Positions 1-6,339 are shown, numbered from the stretch's first letter. The stretch: 8,329 nucleotides of DNA from Bdellovibrionales bacterium (GCA_027320785.1 DAHVKR010000036.1:1-8329), one strand, 5' to 3'. Notes: generated from the sequence alone by a model not told the origin. Translations and numbers: made by a program.

Positions 1-74
1 ATCCCACTGAAATCTAACGGCATCGAGCGCTTGCCTGGCCTAACTTTTTTAGCCACTGACTTATTTTTGATCAT
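1..74 (-). CDS. Possible 5' end of an unknown ORF running off the left edge
   Basis: An ATG at 74-72 on the minus strand opens a frame that stays open for 24 codons to the window edge. It begins MIKNKSVAKKV and continues with a basic stretch and SMPLDFSG. It overlaps the last codons of the small ORF at 61-240 in another frame, which fits translational coupling in a minus-strand cluster recombinase-small ORF-this ORF. No clear Shine-Dalgarno site precedes it. The plus strand is also open here (positions 1-87, ending in TAG), so a plus-strand gene tail is a competing reading. Too little is visible to name a product. A link with the recombinase module is only inferred from adjacency. Confidence 0.25.
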   Translation of the reverse strand, partial: MIKNKSVAKKVRPGKRSMPLDFSG

Positions 75-240
75 TGCTGTTAGATAGTAATCTCACCTTC
101 GGCCATTTGCTTGCCTGTGATTCCTTAATCAAATGTAACTGTGCCAAATGTACCACCAAAATAATCTTCGGTAATTGCCCAGTTGATGCCGCTAGAACTG
201 CTAGCGCAGTGGCAAACGTGATTAGTTTATTGATTCCCAT
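61..240 (-). CDS. Small hydrophobic protein (59 aa) coupled to recombinase remnant
   Basis: This is a 59-residue ORF starting at ATG 240-238. A strong AGGAGG lies on the minus strand at 250-245, inside the stop region of the upstream recombinase ORF. That stop (TAG 251-249) is only 8 bases before the ATG, so translation is probably coupled. Residues 4-20 are a hydrophobic segment (LITFATALAVLAAST) that could be a signal peptide or membrane anchor. A second hydrophobic stretch lies at about 26-38, followed by a basic, polar tail. There is no lipobox and no recognised domain. The strong ribosome site and coupling argue that it is expressed. Its role is unknown; a secreted peptide or membrane peptide are both possible. 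Confidence 0.5.
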   Translation of the reverse strand: MGINKLITFATALAVLAASTGQLPKIILVVHLAQLHLIKESQASKWPKVRLLSNSNDQK

Positions 241-248
241 TTTTCCTC

Positions 249-770
249 CTATTGTACTGATGCTTTTTTTGATTGTCGTTTCACGATGGCGCTCACCACG
301 CTGTGGCTCCATTTCTTATCCATACGTGTACGAATTTTTTGTTGATTCAGTAATTCTGCAATGGCAGTGATATTTTTTCCTGAATGCCACCAGTTCATGA
401 TCTGAAGGACAATTGCATGTTCGCGTGTATCCACAACTAACTTGCCTTCGAGGTAACAATATCCATAGGGAGTGACACCGGATCTCATCGCATCTGGAAT
501 TTGCTTTGGCAGATCTTGGTTTTTCGCATCTTTTCTTAAAATCACACCGGCTTTATTCAGTGCTGTTTTGATGCTCGTTTTCGCATAGCCGGTTTGTCGT
601 GCGATTTCTCGTAAAGAGAGTCCTTTTTCATATAATGGTGCACATTTTTCGTAAATTCTCTCTGGAGTTTTAAAAGAAAGTTCAATAAAATCGTGATGAT
701 TGTGGTGTTCGTTTATCCAGTGGCTAGGTCCACCATTTATTGATATGAGCCCAATCTGCTTTTGGAAATA
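249..770 (-). CDS. Serine recombinase C-terminal region (HTH + Recombinase domain), 5' end broken or non-canonical
   Basis: An open frame of 173 codons runs from just after an in-frame TAA (773-771) to TAG 251-249. Around codons 47-80 there is a clear helix-turn-helix (EKGLSLREIARQTGYAKTSI). Around codons 95-165 there is a segment typical of the Recombinase domain (PF07508) of large serine recombinases: SGVTPYGYCYLEGKLVVD, then E..IV.QI, GKNITAIAELLNQQKI.TR and KKWSHSVVSAIVKR. The resolvase catalytic domain with its nucleophilic serine is absent from all visible frames upstream. No ATG, GTG or TTG occurs in frame before GTG 545, which lies beyond the HTH, so the intact domain needs an ATT start (near 755) or the gene is 5'-truncated. 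A long inverted repeat begins exactly at this end. It probably cannot recombine DNA alone, but could still bind DNA. Confidence 0.6.
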   Translation of the reverse strand, partial: YFQKQIGLISINGGPSHWINEHHNHHDFIELSFKTPERIYEKCAPLYEKGLSLREIARQTGYAKTSIKTALNKAGVILRKDAKNQDLPKQIPDAMRSGVTPYGYCYLEGKLVVDTREHAIVLQIMNWWHSGKNITAIAELLNQQKIRTRMDKKWSHSVVSAIVKRQSKKASVQ

Positions 771-808
771 TTAGTTGCTATTTCAATATGAGACAGCAAC
801 TAATATTT
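766..808. repeat. Perfect 14-bp inverted repeat with 15-base loop
   Basis: The arms AAATATTAGTTGCT (766-779) and AGCAACTAATATTT (795-808) are exact reverse complements. They are separated by a 15-base loop ending in TATGAGAC. The plus-strand copy is followed by a short T run (806-810), so a factor-independent terminator for plus-strand transcription is possible, but no plus-strand gene lies upstream and the stem is AT-rich. The left arm overlaps the stop codon that closes the recombinase frame at its 5' side. That position suggests an insertion or mobile-element footprint instead. Position and pairing are directly seen; the function is inferred. Confidence 0.6.
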
Positions 809-1128
809 TTGCGCACTCTAACTTTTTGAAATTTCTTGGAGATTTTTTTAATGGTCCAGTTATGTAATCAGGCATACTTGACATTTTTTTTAGTGAATAC
901 AAAATAAAATTATCAATAGGGTTAGTGCAATTAACTCTGTAACTTCTTTTTATAATTCGTGCTCTTGACGTTTTAAAGGAGATACACAGTGAGATTATTA
1001 GGTATCCCACCAAACAAATTCAGTTAGCCAAATAGTTGCATTTTTACGCCTTCAACTTTTGAAGCGTGTGACACCGGTTGAGTGTTTTCTCACGCAATAC
1101 ATTAGCCCAGAGACAGAGGAGGAGCTTT
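809..1128. other. Stretch of about 320 bases with no convincing gene, upstream of the HPF-like gene
   Basis: Frames here are short, AT-driven and lack good ribosome sites; none reads like a protein family. A TTGACA (878-883) has no well-spaced -10 hexamer. A perfect inverted repeat CTTCAA-CTT-TTGAAG lies at 1050-1064, about 65 bases before the HPF-like start, and could be an operator or leader hairpin for that gene. Nothing else is recognised. The AT-rich 809-1040 part may be decayed accessory DNA. Confidence 0.5.
1050..1064. promoter_or_regulatory. Perfect 6+6 bp inverted repeat upstream of the HPF-like gene
   Basis: CTTCAA and TTGAAG flank CTT. Allowing one bulged base, the pairing extends to CGC(C)TTCAA with TTGAAGCG. 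Placed about 65 bases before the ATG at 1129, it could be a repressor or activator site, or a hairpin in the leader RNA. No matching -35/-10 pair could be fixed next to it, so its role is an inference. Confidence 0.3.
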
Positions 1129-1464
1129 ATGATGAACCATAATGTGCATTTTGAGTTTATTGGATTTGAGCCAGAATACAAAATGAGAAGTTTTATTAAC
1201 TCAGTTGCGGATCGCATACACAGCCTTGCGCCTAGTGATTCGTTCATGAAGGTGGCAATCAAGAAAAGTCGAGACGCAGTTGAGGCCTCGTGCAGAATTG
1301 CATCAAATGCTGGTGAGTTTATGGCTGATGCCGCTTGCAGTAGTCCCTTAACCGCGATCCAGCAGATCGAGGAAAAAATTCAACGACAACTTGATGAGTG
1401 GAAGAAATGTCGATTTTTAGAAAGGAGGCAGTTGTTCAGGTCAAGAGAGCGCTTATTCTCTTAG
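1129..1464 (+). CDS. HPF/RaiA-like ribosome hibernation family protein (short form, 111 aa)
   Basis: The start is ATG 1129, with a strong GAGGAGGAG ahead of it at 1116-1124; a longer frame upstream lacks such a site. The fold pattern matches the sigma-54 modulation/S30EA family. It opens with a beta strand VHFEFIGFEP, then a helix (about 17-32, KMRSFINSVADRIHSL). Three strands follow: MKVAIKKSRDA, VEASCRIASNAG and EFMADAACSSP. The final helix (75-95) is TAIQQIEEKIQRQLDEWKKC, very like the RaiA TAI..LI.KLERQL helix. Family members bind the 30S decoding region and silence ribosomes in stress or stationary phase. The C-terminal tail (95-111) is unusually rich in arginine. It lacks the long-HPF dimerisation domain. 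It converges with the regulator gene and seems monocistronic. The family call rests on pattern recognition only. Confidence 0.6.
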   Translation: MMNHNVHFEFIGFEPEYKMRSFINSVADRIHSLAPSDSFMKVAIKKSRDAVEASCRIASNAGEFMADAACSSPLTAIQQIEEKIQRQLDEWKKCRFLERRQLFRSRERLFS

Positions 1465-1491
1465 CAGGTAATGTTAGTATGAGACTGCTAA
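1461..1491. repeat. 7-bp inverted repeat at the 3' end of the HPF-like gene
   Basis: TTAGCAG (1461-1467) pairs with CTGCTAA (1485-1491) across a 17-base loop. It starts at the stop codon of the HPF-like gene, in the 44-base convergent gap before the regulator. No T run follows on either strand, so it is a poor classical terminator. Its loop carries TATGAGA and then C at the first base of the right arm. The same TATGAGAC occurs just before the right arm of the repeat at 766-808, which hints at a shared repeat family. Confidence 0.4.
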
Positions 1492-1508
1492 AAATGGGCG
1501 GTCTGGAT

Positions 1509-1811
1509 TTACAGATCTATACCCTTAGCTACTTTTATTAAGCTCACAAGGTCTTTAAGCTGTACATTGGACTCGAGAGGATGTCTCAGGGTTTTTCTGG
1601 GCACTATTTTATATTGATTAGTTCGACCCACTTTTTCTCTTTTAATATAACCCGCATCTTCAAGATCTTGAACGATACCAAGGACTGAGCGCTCAGTAAT
1701 ACCAACTTTTATTGCCACCTCACGAAGGACAATATTTTCATGAGTTGCTAAAAGAAAATACACATGACCATGGTTACTAAAAAAGGTCCATCCAGCCTCA
1801 TTTTGATCCAA
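1509..1811 (-). CDS. Small winged-helix transcriptional regulator, divergent from dab operon
   Basis: This is a 100-residue cytoplasmic DNA-binding protein of the MarR/ArsR-like winged-helix type. Helices at about 15-22 and 28-36 (LREVAIKVG) lead to a recognition helix at 40-53 (ERSVLGIVQDLEDAGYI). A beta wing follows at 58-70 (REKVGRTNQYKIV), then a tail containing LRHPLE. No ligand domain or metal-binding cysteines are visible, so how it senses a signal is unknown. The start is TTG 1811-1809: a GGAGG sits 6 bases upstream, and the only nearby ATG (1824) is in another frame and stops after eight codons. It is transcribed away from dabB across a 126-base gap with repeated operator-like sequence. 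It is therefore likely to control the dab operon and itself. Small regulators of this kind also occur next to carbonic anhydrase or bicarbonate-transporter genes, from memory of the family. Confidence 0.75.
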   Translation of the reverse strand: MDQNEAGWTFFSNHGHVYFLLATHENIVLREVAIKVGITERSVLGIVQDLEDAGYIKREKVGRTNQYKIVPRKTLRHPLESNVQLKDLVSLIKVAKGIDL

Positions 1812-1846
1812 ACCGAGCCTCCATACTTAATATGTCATAATCAGTT

Positions 1847-1902
1847 TTCATGAATTTGTATGTAAGAAATTAAATACATGAAATATATTGCATGAATATA
1901 AA
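1847..1902. repeat. Four tandem 14-bp imperfect direct repeats (operator-like iterons)
   Basis: Consecutive 14-base units read TTCATGAATTTGTA (1847), TGTAAGAAATTAAA (1861), TACATGAAATATAT (1875) and TGCATGAATATAAA (1889). The consensus is T-N-CATGAA followed by A/T-only bases; unit 2 is the most degenerate, with TAAGAA in place of CATGAA. Units 3 and 4 together also give an 18-bp near-palindrome. Such phased copies between a regulator and its divergent target are typical of cooperative regulator binding. The overlap with the candidate -10 region would suit repression. The repeats are seen directly; the binding protein is inferred from adjacency. Confidence 0.55.
1877..1894. promoter_or_regulatory. 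18-bp near-perfect palindrome, candidate operator
   Basis: CATGAAATATATTGCATG matches its reverse complement in 8 of 9 base pairs, with one mismatched pair at positions 5 and 14. It has the size and symmetry of a site for a dimeric winged-helix protein. It lies 44 bases before the dabB start and just upstream of or overlapping the best -10 candidate. AT-rich sequence raises the chance of accidental symmetry, but the two CATG ends are not explained by composition alone. Confidence 0.45.
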
Positions 1903-1937
1903 ATCACTGGTAGCATGTTTCTGTATTAGGAGATCGC

Positions 1938-3431
1938 ATGGAAACTCTTACCTATTTGCTTCCCTTATTTCTTGTTTATCCTATTATTATCAATGGGTTA
2001 TCGAGGATTTTTTCCCGCCTAAAATTAAATCCCATTTTGTTCGTGGGCCCCATTTTATTACTGATTTTAACTATTTTAAGCTTTATGAACGGTGAGCCTC
2101 TTAGGTTCATTCTTCTGAAAACCGCTTACTTTAATATTGGTCTAAAGCTTGATGTTTTATCAGGATTGATTGCTACAACCGTTTTGACCATTGGAATCGT
2201 CATCATTCGTTATTCAGTTAGATATTTGGAAGACGATCCGAAGAAAGCGGCATTTTCAAAGAACCTTTCTTACACTTTAAGCTGTGTCCTCTCTATGCTG
2301 ATGGCCCCAAATTTGGTGTTGTTATTTATGTCTTGGATGGGAACATCTTATTTTCTCCATCAACTATTGACACATTTCTCAGATAGAAAAGGCGCTATAA
2401 AAGCGGCCCAGCAAAAATTCTGGGTCAGTCGACTCGGCGACGTCTTTATAATCTCCTCTGGTGTAATACTACTTGGGACTTTTAACAGTCTTGAGTTTGA
2501 AACTATATTTAAGACTATCAATAACCCTCTATTTTTAGAACAAAACTATTGGCCGGTTAATGTAGCCTCAATTCTTCTTGTTTTAGGGGCAATGACAAAG
2601 TCCGCACAATTCCCATTTCACTTTTGGCTTCCAAATACGATGGAAACTCCGACTCCAGTTTCAGCACTCATGCATGCTGGAATTATAAATGCTGGAGGAT
2701 ATTTAATAGTGAGGATGAGTCCGTTCTTAGCCAATACGCCATTTGTGCTTGCCATATTAGCAATCATAGGGGGATTTACGTCCTTTTGGGCATTTATCAT
2801 TATGCTGACACAAACAAATGTAAAGAGGAGTCTGGCTTACTCAACGATCTCTCAAATGGGATTCATGATGCTTCAGTGCGGTCTTGGGGCATTTTCAATA
2901 GCCGTTGTACACATCATTGGCCACGCCTTTTACAAAGCTTATGCATTCTTAAGTTCCGGCACTGTAGCGGACTATGGAAGACTGAACCGTTACTATCCAA
3001 AACCAAACCTAGCCACCAGCTTATGGCCCCCTTTTGTCCTTGCAATTCTTTCTATGAGTTTGATTTTTGGAGTCGCAAACATCTTTGATTTTGATATTTT
3101 AGGACGACCAGGAATTTCAGTTCTGCTGGTGATATTGTCTTTGGCGGTCGCACAAATCATTCTAAGTTCAAAAGAAAAATCAAAGTCAATAATCACATCG
3201 ATATTGATTATTACAGTGTATCTATGTTTATCAAAAAGCATGAGTGCATTGCTTTTTGATATAACTCCCAAACAAATTAATGGAAGAGAAACAGCGGGAG
3301 CTATCACCTTCTTTATATGCACAAGTTTTTTTCTTGCCCTCTATTTTATACAAAACAATTTAGAAAGAATCTCAACTACAGAGTTTGGAAAAAAATTATA
3401 TGTGAAGGCATTGCGTGGGGCAAACTTGTGA
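1938..3431 (+). CDS. dabB: DabB: NuoL/ND5-like membrane subunit of the inorganic-carbon (DAB/DAC) complex
   Basis: This is a 497-residue polytopic membrane protein of the proton-conducting NADH-quinone oxidoreductase/Mrp antiporter family, at the usual DabB length. In the known complex it supplies cation flux that drives CO2 hydration by DabA at the inner membrane. Seen here: about a dozen hydrophobic segments; the family core TKSAQFPFHFWLP (220-232) with K221; SALMHAG (242-248) with H246; and a later HAFYKAYAFL (329-338) with K333. The region 131-150 (SWMGTSYFLHQLLTHFSDR) has the DabB-type form, without the glutamate that NuoL carries there. No other Nuo or Mrp genes are present and DUF2309 follows directly, which separates DabB from complex I or Mrp. 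The ATG has AGGAGA 4 bases upstream. It is the first gene of the operon; its TGA lies in a GTGA overlap with a possible dabA GTG start. Confidence 0.9.
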   Translation: METLTYLLPLFLVYPIIINGLSRIFSRLKLNPILFVGPILLLILTILSFMNGEPLRFILLKTAYFNIGLKLDVLSGLIATTVLTIGIVIIRYSVRYLEDDPKKAAFSKNLSYTLSCVLSMLMAPNLVLLFMSWMGTSYFLHQLLTHFSDRKGAIKAAQQKFWVSRLGDVFIISSGVILLGTFNSLEFETIFKTINNPLFLEQNYWPVNVASILLVLGAMTKSAQFPFHFWLPNTMETPTPVSALMHAGIINAGGYLIVRMSPFLANTPFVLAILAIIGGFTSFWAFIIMLTQTNVKRSLAYSTISQMGFMMLQCGLGAFSIAVVHIIGHAFYKAYAFLSSGTVADYGRLNRYYPKPNLATSLWPPFVLAILSMSLIFGVANIFDFDILGRPGISVLLVILSLAVAQIILSSKEKSKSIITSILIITVYLCLSKSMSALLFDITPKQINGRETAGAITFFICTSFFLALYFIQNNLERISTTEFGKKLYVKALRGANL

Positions 3432-3463
3432 GCCAATTACTTGATATAAAAAAAGACCAAAAC

Positions 3464-5923
3464 ATGAGTGAACAATCAAGGGCAGTCGAGCAGAAAGCAC
3501 TTGTAGCCAGGTGCTTTAAAGAAGCCTGTAAAAGACTTAGTCCTATTTGGGACATAAGAGACTATGTTGCGGTTAACCCCTTTTTCGGGTTTAGAGACCA
3601 AAGTTTTCTTGATGTGGCTAAATTTTTTAAGCGCTATTTTAAAATCGGTATTTTGCCGAAAAAAGAATATTTTCTAAAAAAGTACACTTCGGGCGAAATA
3701 GCCGAACATGATCTCGCTCTCGCCATTCGCCTCTTTCAAAAAGAGGCTTCTGATAATCAGCCAATAAGCATAGACCAACTTCTAAATTTTATTAAATCTC
3801 GCGAGGAAGATGGCGATGGAATTTACTCTAGATGTGTCAGCAGTCTCTATGACCTTGAAAACCAATCAGAAATGACTGAAACCATAACCAAAGAAATATC
3901 AAAGTGGGCCGCGGCCTATTTTGATGAAACCCAGGCTGTTTGGAAAATTCCTAACGGGGATCTGCGATTATTTTCTTGGTGGAAAGCTCTTGCCAAACAT
4001 GACAGACCTTTTAGAAAAGATAGCGACAACTTCACGAGGCTCGTGAACTCCCTTCCTCACGATCCTTTTCAGGCACTTCAGATACTGACGGAAAAGCTGC
4101 TCGAACGAGTCTCGCTTGAGCCTTTAGAAATCACTCATTATTTCTATGGCCTCATGTATACTATCATAGGTTGGTCCTCTTATATCCAAAAATTTGAATT
4201 TGAAGCAATTCGTTCAGGAGATGATACAAGACTCAAAAAAATTGGTGGCCTTGTCGATATTGTCGCAATACGAATGACCTATGATGTTTCACTTTTACAA
4301 GAGAACCTAGAGTTCAAATATCTAAAAAAAGATCATGACGAAAATTTAAAAAGTGTCGACTATGCTTATATATGGCTTATCGCCGCGGAAATAGTCTATA
4401 GAAGAAACATTGAGGCTGCAATAACAAGACAGATAAGACAAGATTCAATAGTTCCGGTTCCCGATATTCAAGCCGCGTTTTGTATAGATGTTCGTAGCGA
4501 AATATTAAGAAGGCACTTAGAAACTCTTTCTCCTAAAATTCAAACTATAGGTTTTGCAGGATTTTTTGCTATGCCCATTTCCTTAAAAGGGCTTGGTCAC
4601 CAAGAATCTGATCAAAATTGCCCGGTACTTCTTAACTCAAATTATGTGATACGAGAAATTGCAGACGAAGAGGGTAATCGACTTACGAAGAAGAAATCAA
4701 ATTACGTTCACAATCTGTATTTAAGAAAAGCCATACAGTCTTCGGCGAACTCAGGATTCTCTTTCATGGAAACTCTTGGATTTAGCTACATACATAGGAT
4801 CATCAAATCTAGCCTTGGAAAGAAGCCAAACATTGATTTTTCCTCTTTGGGACTTTCACTCAGAGAAAGAAAGCACATTCATTTGAATTTAAGTAAGCTT
4901 AGTCTCGATAAGAAAGTGAATTTAGCTTATGGGGCACTCAAAAACATGGGATTGACCAAAAACATTGCCAAGTATGTTTTCTTCTTCGGTCACGGAAGCG
5001 AGTCCGGAAACAACCCTTACGCTTCTGCTCTTGATTGCGGCGCCTGTGCTGGCCATAACGGTAAAGCAAATGCCAGCCTACTCGCCACGCTTTTAAACCA
5101 AAAAGAGGTTCGAGCAGAGCTAATCAACAAAGGAATAGAAATTCCAGATAGAACAGTTTTTTTGTCTGGATGGCATAATACGACAAAAGATGATCTGATC
5201 ATTGATGAAGTTAAAGACCTCAACGACATTCAAAAGAATGATCTTAAAAATATTTGTAAGATTTTTGGTGAAGCTTCTGAAAACTGCAGAATAGAACGAG
5301 CGGAAAAATTACCTGGGGCAAAAGGTCTTAGAAACAAAGCACTAAAAAAAGAGCTTAACAACAGGGCAAATGATTGGTCAGAGATTCGCCCTGAATGGGG
5401 CTTGGCACGAAATGCGTCTTTTATAGTTGGTAGTAGAGAATTAACACGAAGTTTAAATTTAGATGGCAGAGCTTTTCTTCATGACTATGACCAGGGAAGT
5501 GATCAAGACCTCTCCACACTCGAACTTATTATGACCGCACCTATGATCGTCACCAATTGGATTAATATGCAATACTATGCGAGTACAGTTGACCCCCAAA
5601 AATTCGGTGCTGGCAACAAGGTCTTAAATAACATAGTTGGCGGAATTGGTTGTATACAAGGAAACGACAGTGACCTTCTTGGTGGGTTGGGTGAGCAATC
5701 TGTACGGTATAAAGGCGAATATTACCATGAACCCATCAGGCTGCAGGTCTTCATTGAGGCCGACCCATCAGCAATAGACAAAATCATTCAAAAACATCAA
5801 ATGGTGAAGGAGCTTGCTTTACATAACTGGCTTAACATCACTTCTATCAATCCCAAAACCAAAGAATTTAAACTCTACCAAGGAGGCTCTTGGATTCAGA
5901 CAAAGGAGGAAGTATGGAACTAA
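3464..5923 (+). CDS. dabA: DabA: DUF2309 zinc protein, vectorial CO2-hydrating subunit
   Basis: This 819-residue protein is the DUF2309/UPF0753 subunit (DabA), which resembles beta-carbonic anhydrases around its zinc. It is thought to convert cytoplasmic CO2 to bicarbonate in one direction when coupled to DabB. The zinc pattern is intact: C340 and D342 in AAFCIDVRSEILRR, with conserved R344, then H510 in FFFGHGSESGNN and C525 in SALDCGACAGHNG. The His-to-Cys spacing of 15 equals that of characterised DabA. The N-terminal PIWDIRDYVAVNPFFGF (27-43) is also a family hallmark. Late motifs include GIGCIQGN (727-734). ATG 3464 fits the family N-terminus but lacks a ribosome site. GTG 3428, overlapping the dabB stop as GTGA with GGGG 7 bases before, would add 12 residues and is a real alternative. 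The 3' end overlaps the next gene by 10 bases. Confidence 0.92.
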   Translation: MSEQSRAVEQKALVARCFKEACKRLSPIWDIRDYVAVNPFFGFRDQSFLDVAKFFKRYFKIGILPKKEYFLKKYTSGEIAEHDLALAIRLFQKEASDNQPISIDQLLNFIKSREEDGDGIYSRCVSSLYDLENQSEMTETITKEISKWAAAYFDETQAVWKIPNGDLRLFSWWKALAKHDRPFRKDSDNFTRLVNSLPHDPFQALQILTEKLLERVSLEPLEITHYFYGLMYTIIGWSSYIQKFEFEAIRSGDDTRLKKIGGLVDIVAIRMTYDVSLLQENLEFKYLKKDHDENLKSVDYAYIWLIAAEIVYRRNIEAAITRQIRQDSIVPVPDIQAAFCIDVRSEILRRHLETLSPKIQTIGFAGFFAMPISLKGLGHQESDQNCPVLLNSNYVIREIADEEGNRLTKKKSNYVHNLYLRKAIQSSANSGFSFMETLGFSYIHRIIKSSLGKKPNIDFSSLGLSLRERKHIHLNLSKLSLDKKVNLAYGALKNMGLTKNIAKYVFFFGHGSESGNNPYASALDCGACAGHNGKANASLLATLLNQKEVRAELINKGIEIPDRTVFLSGWHNTTKDDLIIDEVKDLNDIQKNDLKNICKIFGEASENCRIERAEKLPGAKGLRNKALKKELNNRANDWSEIRPEWGLARNASFIVGSRELTRSLNLDGRAFLHDYDQGSDQDLSTLELIMTAPMIVTNWINMQYYASTVDPQKFGAGNKVLNNIVGGIGCIQGNDSDLLGGLGEQSVRYKGEYYHEPIRLQVFIEADPSAIDKIIQKHQMVKELALHNWLNITSINPKTKEFKLYQGGSWIQTKEEVWN

Positions 5924-6336
5924 ATATAAATAAAATTTCAAGACAAAAATTTAGGTTTGTATGGGACGATCCGATGCACTCAACTGAAGTAGAAATATTT
6001 GTTCCAGACTTAACCAAGTTACGATACTCAGTTTCGGGAGACTGGGGACCTCACTACACCTTCAAGCTAAATGAGTTTGAATCTATAGCTATTAAATACA
6101 ATGGAAATTCATTCGATAGCACACAAAAGTGGCTCTATATCAACTCTCCAATGATGGCCGATGAAAGAGAGGCTTATCCCTTCTTACTAAAAATCGAAGA
6201 CTCAGCAAAACACCTCGTTTTTCATCTTTATATAAATTCGGACCATGAGTTTGGAAAAGTCGATGTGATAAGATCTCAGGATGGAACTAAATTATATGAG
6301 TTTGACAATCAAAACTATCTGCAAAGCAGGATGTGA
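5914..6336 (+). CDS. Unrecognised 140-aa cytoplasmic protein in the dab operon
   Basis: No family is recognised. The start is ATG 5914, with an excellent AAAGGAGG at 5902-5909. It lies inside the last codons of dabA (10-base overlap), so it is translationally coupled. The protein has no signal peptide, membrane segment or cysteine pair. It looks beta-rich, with alternating hydrophobic stretches (VEIFVPDL, LRYSVSGDWGPHYTFKL, SIAIKYNG, HLVFHLYINS) and conserved-looking aromatics and acids (W17-D-D, W44-G-P-H). That suggests a compact beta-sandwich or barrel. Base composition matches its neighbours, so recent separate insertion is not indicated. Placement between dabA and the zinc-ribbon gene suggests an accessory role in assembly, regulation or stability of DabAB. 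This is inference from position only. Confidence 0.8.
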   Translation: MELNINKISRQKFRFVWDDPMHSTEVEIFVPDLTKLRYSVSGDWGPHYTFKLNEFESIAIKYNGNSFDSTQKWLYINSPMMADEREAYPFLLKIEDSAKHLVFHLYINSDHEFGKVDVIRSQDGTKLYEFDNQNYLQSRM

Positions 6337-6339
6337 CTC

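Larger units (their letters stand above)
1812..1937. promoter_or_regulatory. Divergent promoter region of regulator and dab operon
   Basis: This 126-base, very AT-rich gap must hold both promoters. A plausible plus-strand -10 is TATAAA/TAAAAT at 1897-1904, but no good -35 lies 16-18 bases before it. That is common at promoters needing an activator. The tandem repeats described separately cover 1847-1902 and so overlap this promoter. The dabB ribosome site AGGAGA is at 1928-1933. On the minus strand only weak hexamers can be suggested for the regulator. Confidence 0.5.

Noticed and set aside
74..370. Plus-strand open frame across the small ORF and recombinase 3' end
   Set aside because: Antisense to frames with a strong ribosome site and a clear recombinase domain; no ribosome site of its own.
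766..808. Integron attC-type recombination site
   Set aside because: The arms lack the attC core sites (GTTRRRY and RYYYAAC) in the right arrangement, and no integrase is visible.
878..910. Sigma-70 promoter with TTGACA at 878
   Set aside because: No -10 hexamer at 15-19 bases spacing, and no gene follows within a sensible distance.
783..1013. Minus-strand open frame of 76 codons just upstream of the recombinase remnant
   Set aside because: No ribosome site, AT-driven composition, no resolvase or other family motif; it does not supply the missing catalytic domain.
1044..1262. Minus-strand open frame opposite the HPF-like gene
   Set aside because: Antisense to a well-supported gene and without a ribosome site or recognisable motif.
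1938..3431. Complex I (NuoL) or Mrp antiporter subunit
   Set aside because: No other Nuo or Mrp genes are present, the protein is short for NuoL, and DUF2309/DabA follows directly, which marks it as DabB.
5017..5229. Minus-strand open frame inside dabA
   Set aside because: A shadow of the dabA reading frame over the zinc-site region, with no independent support.
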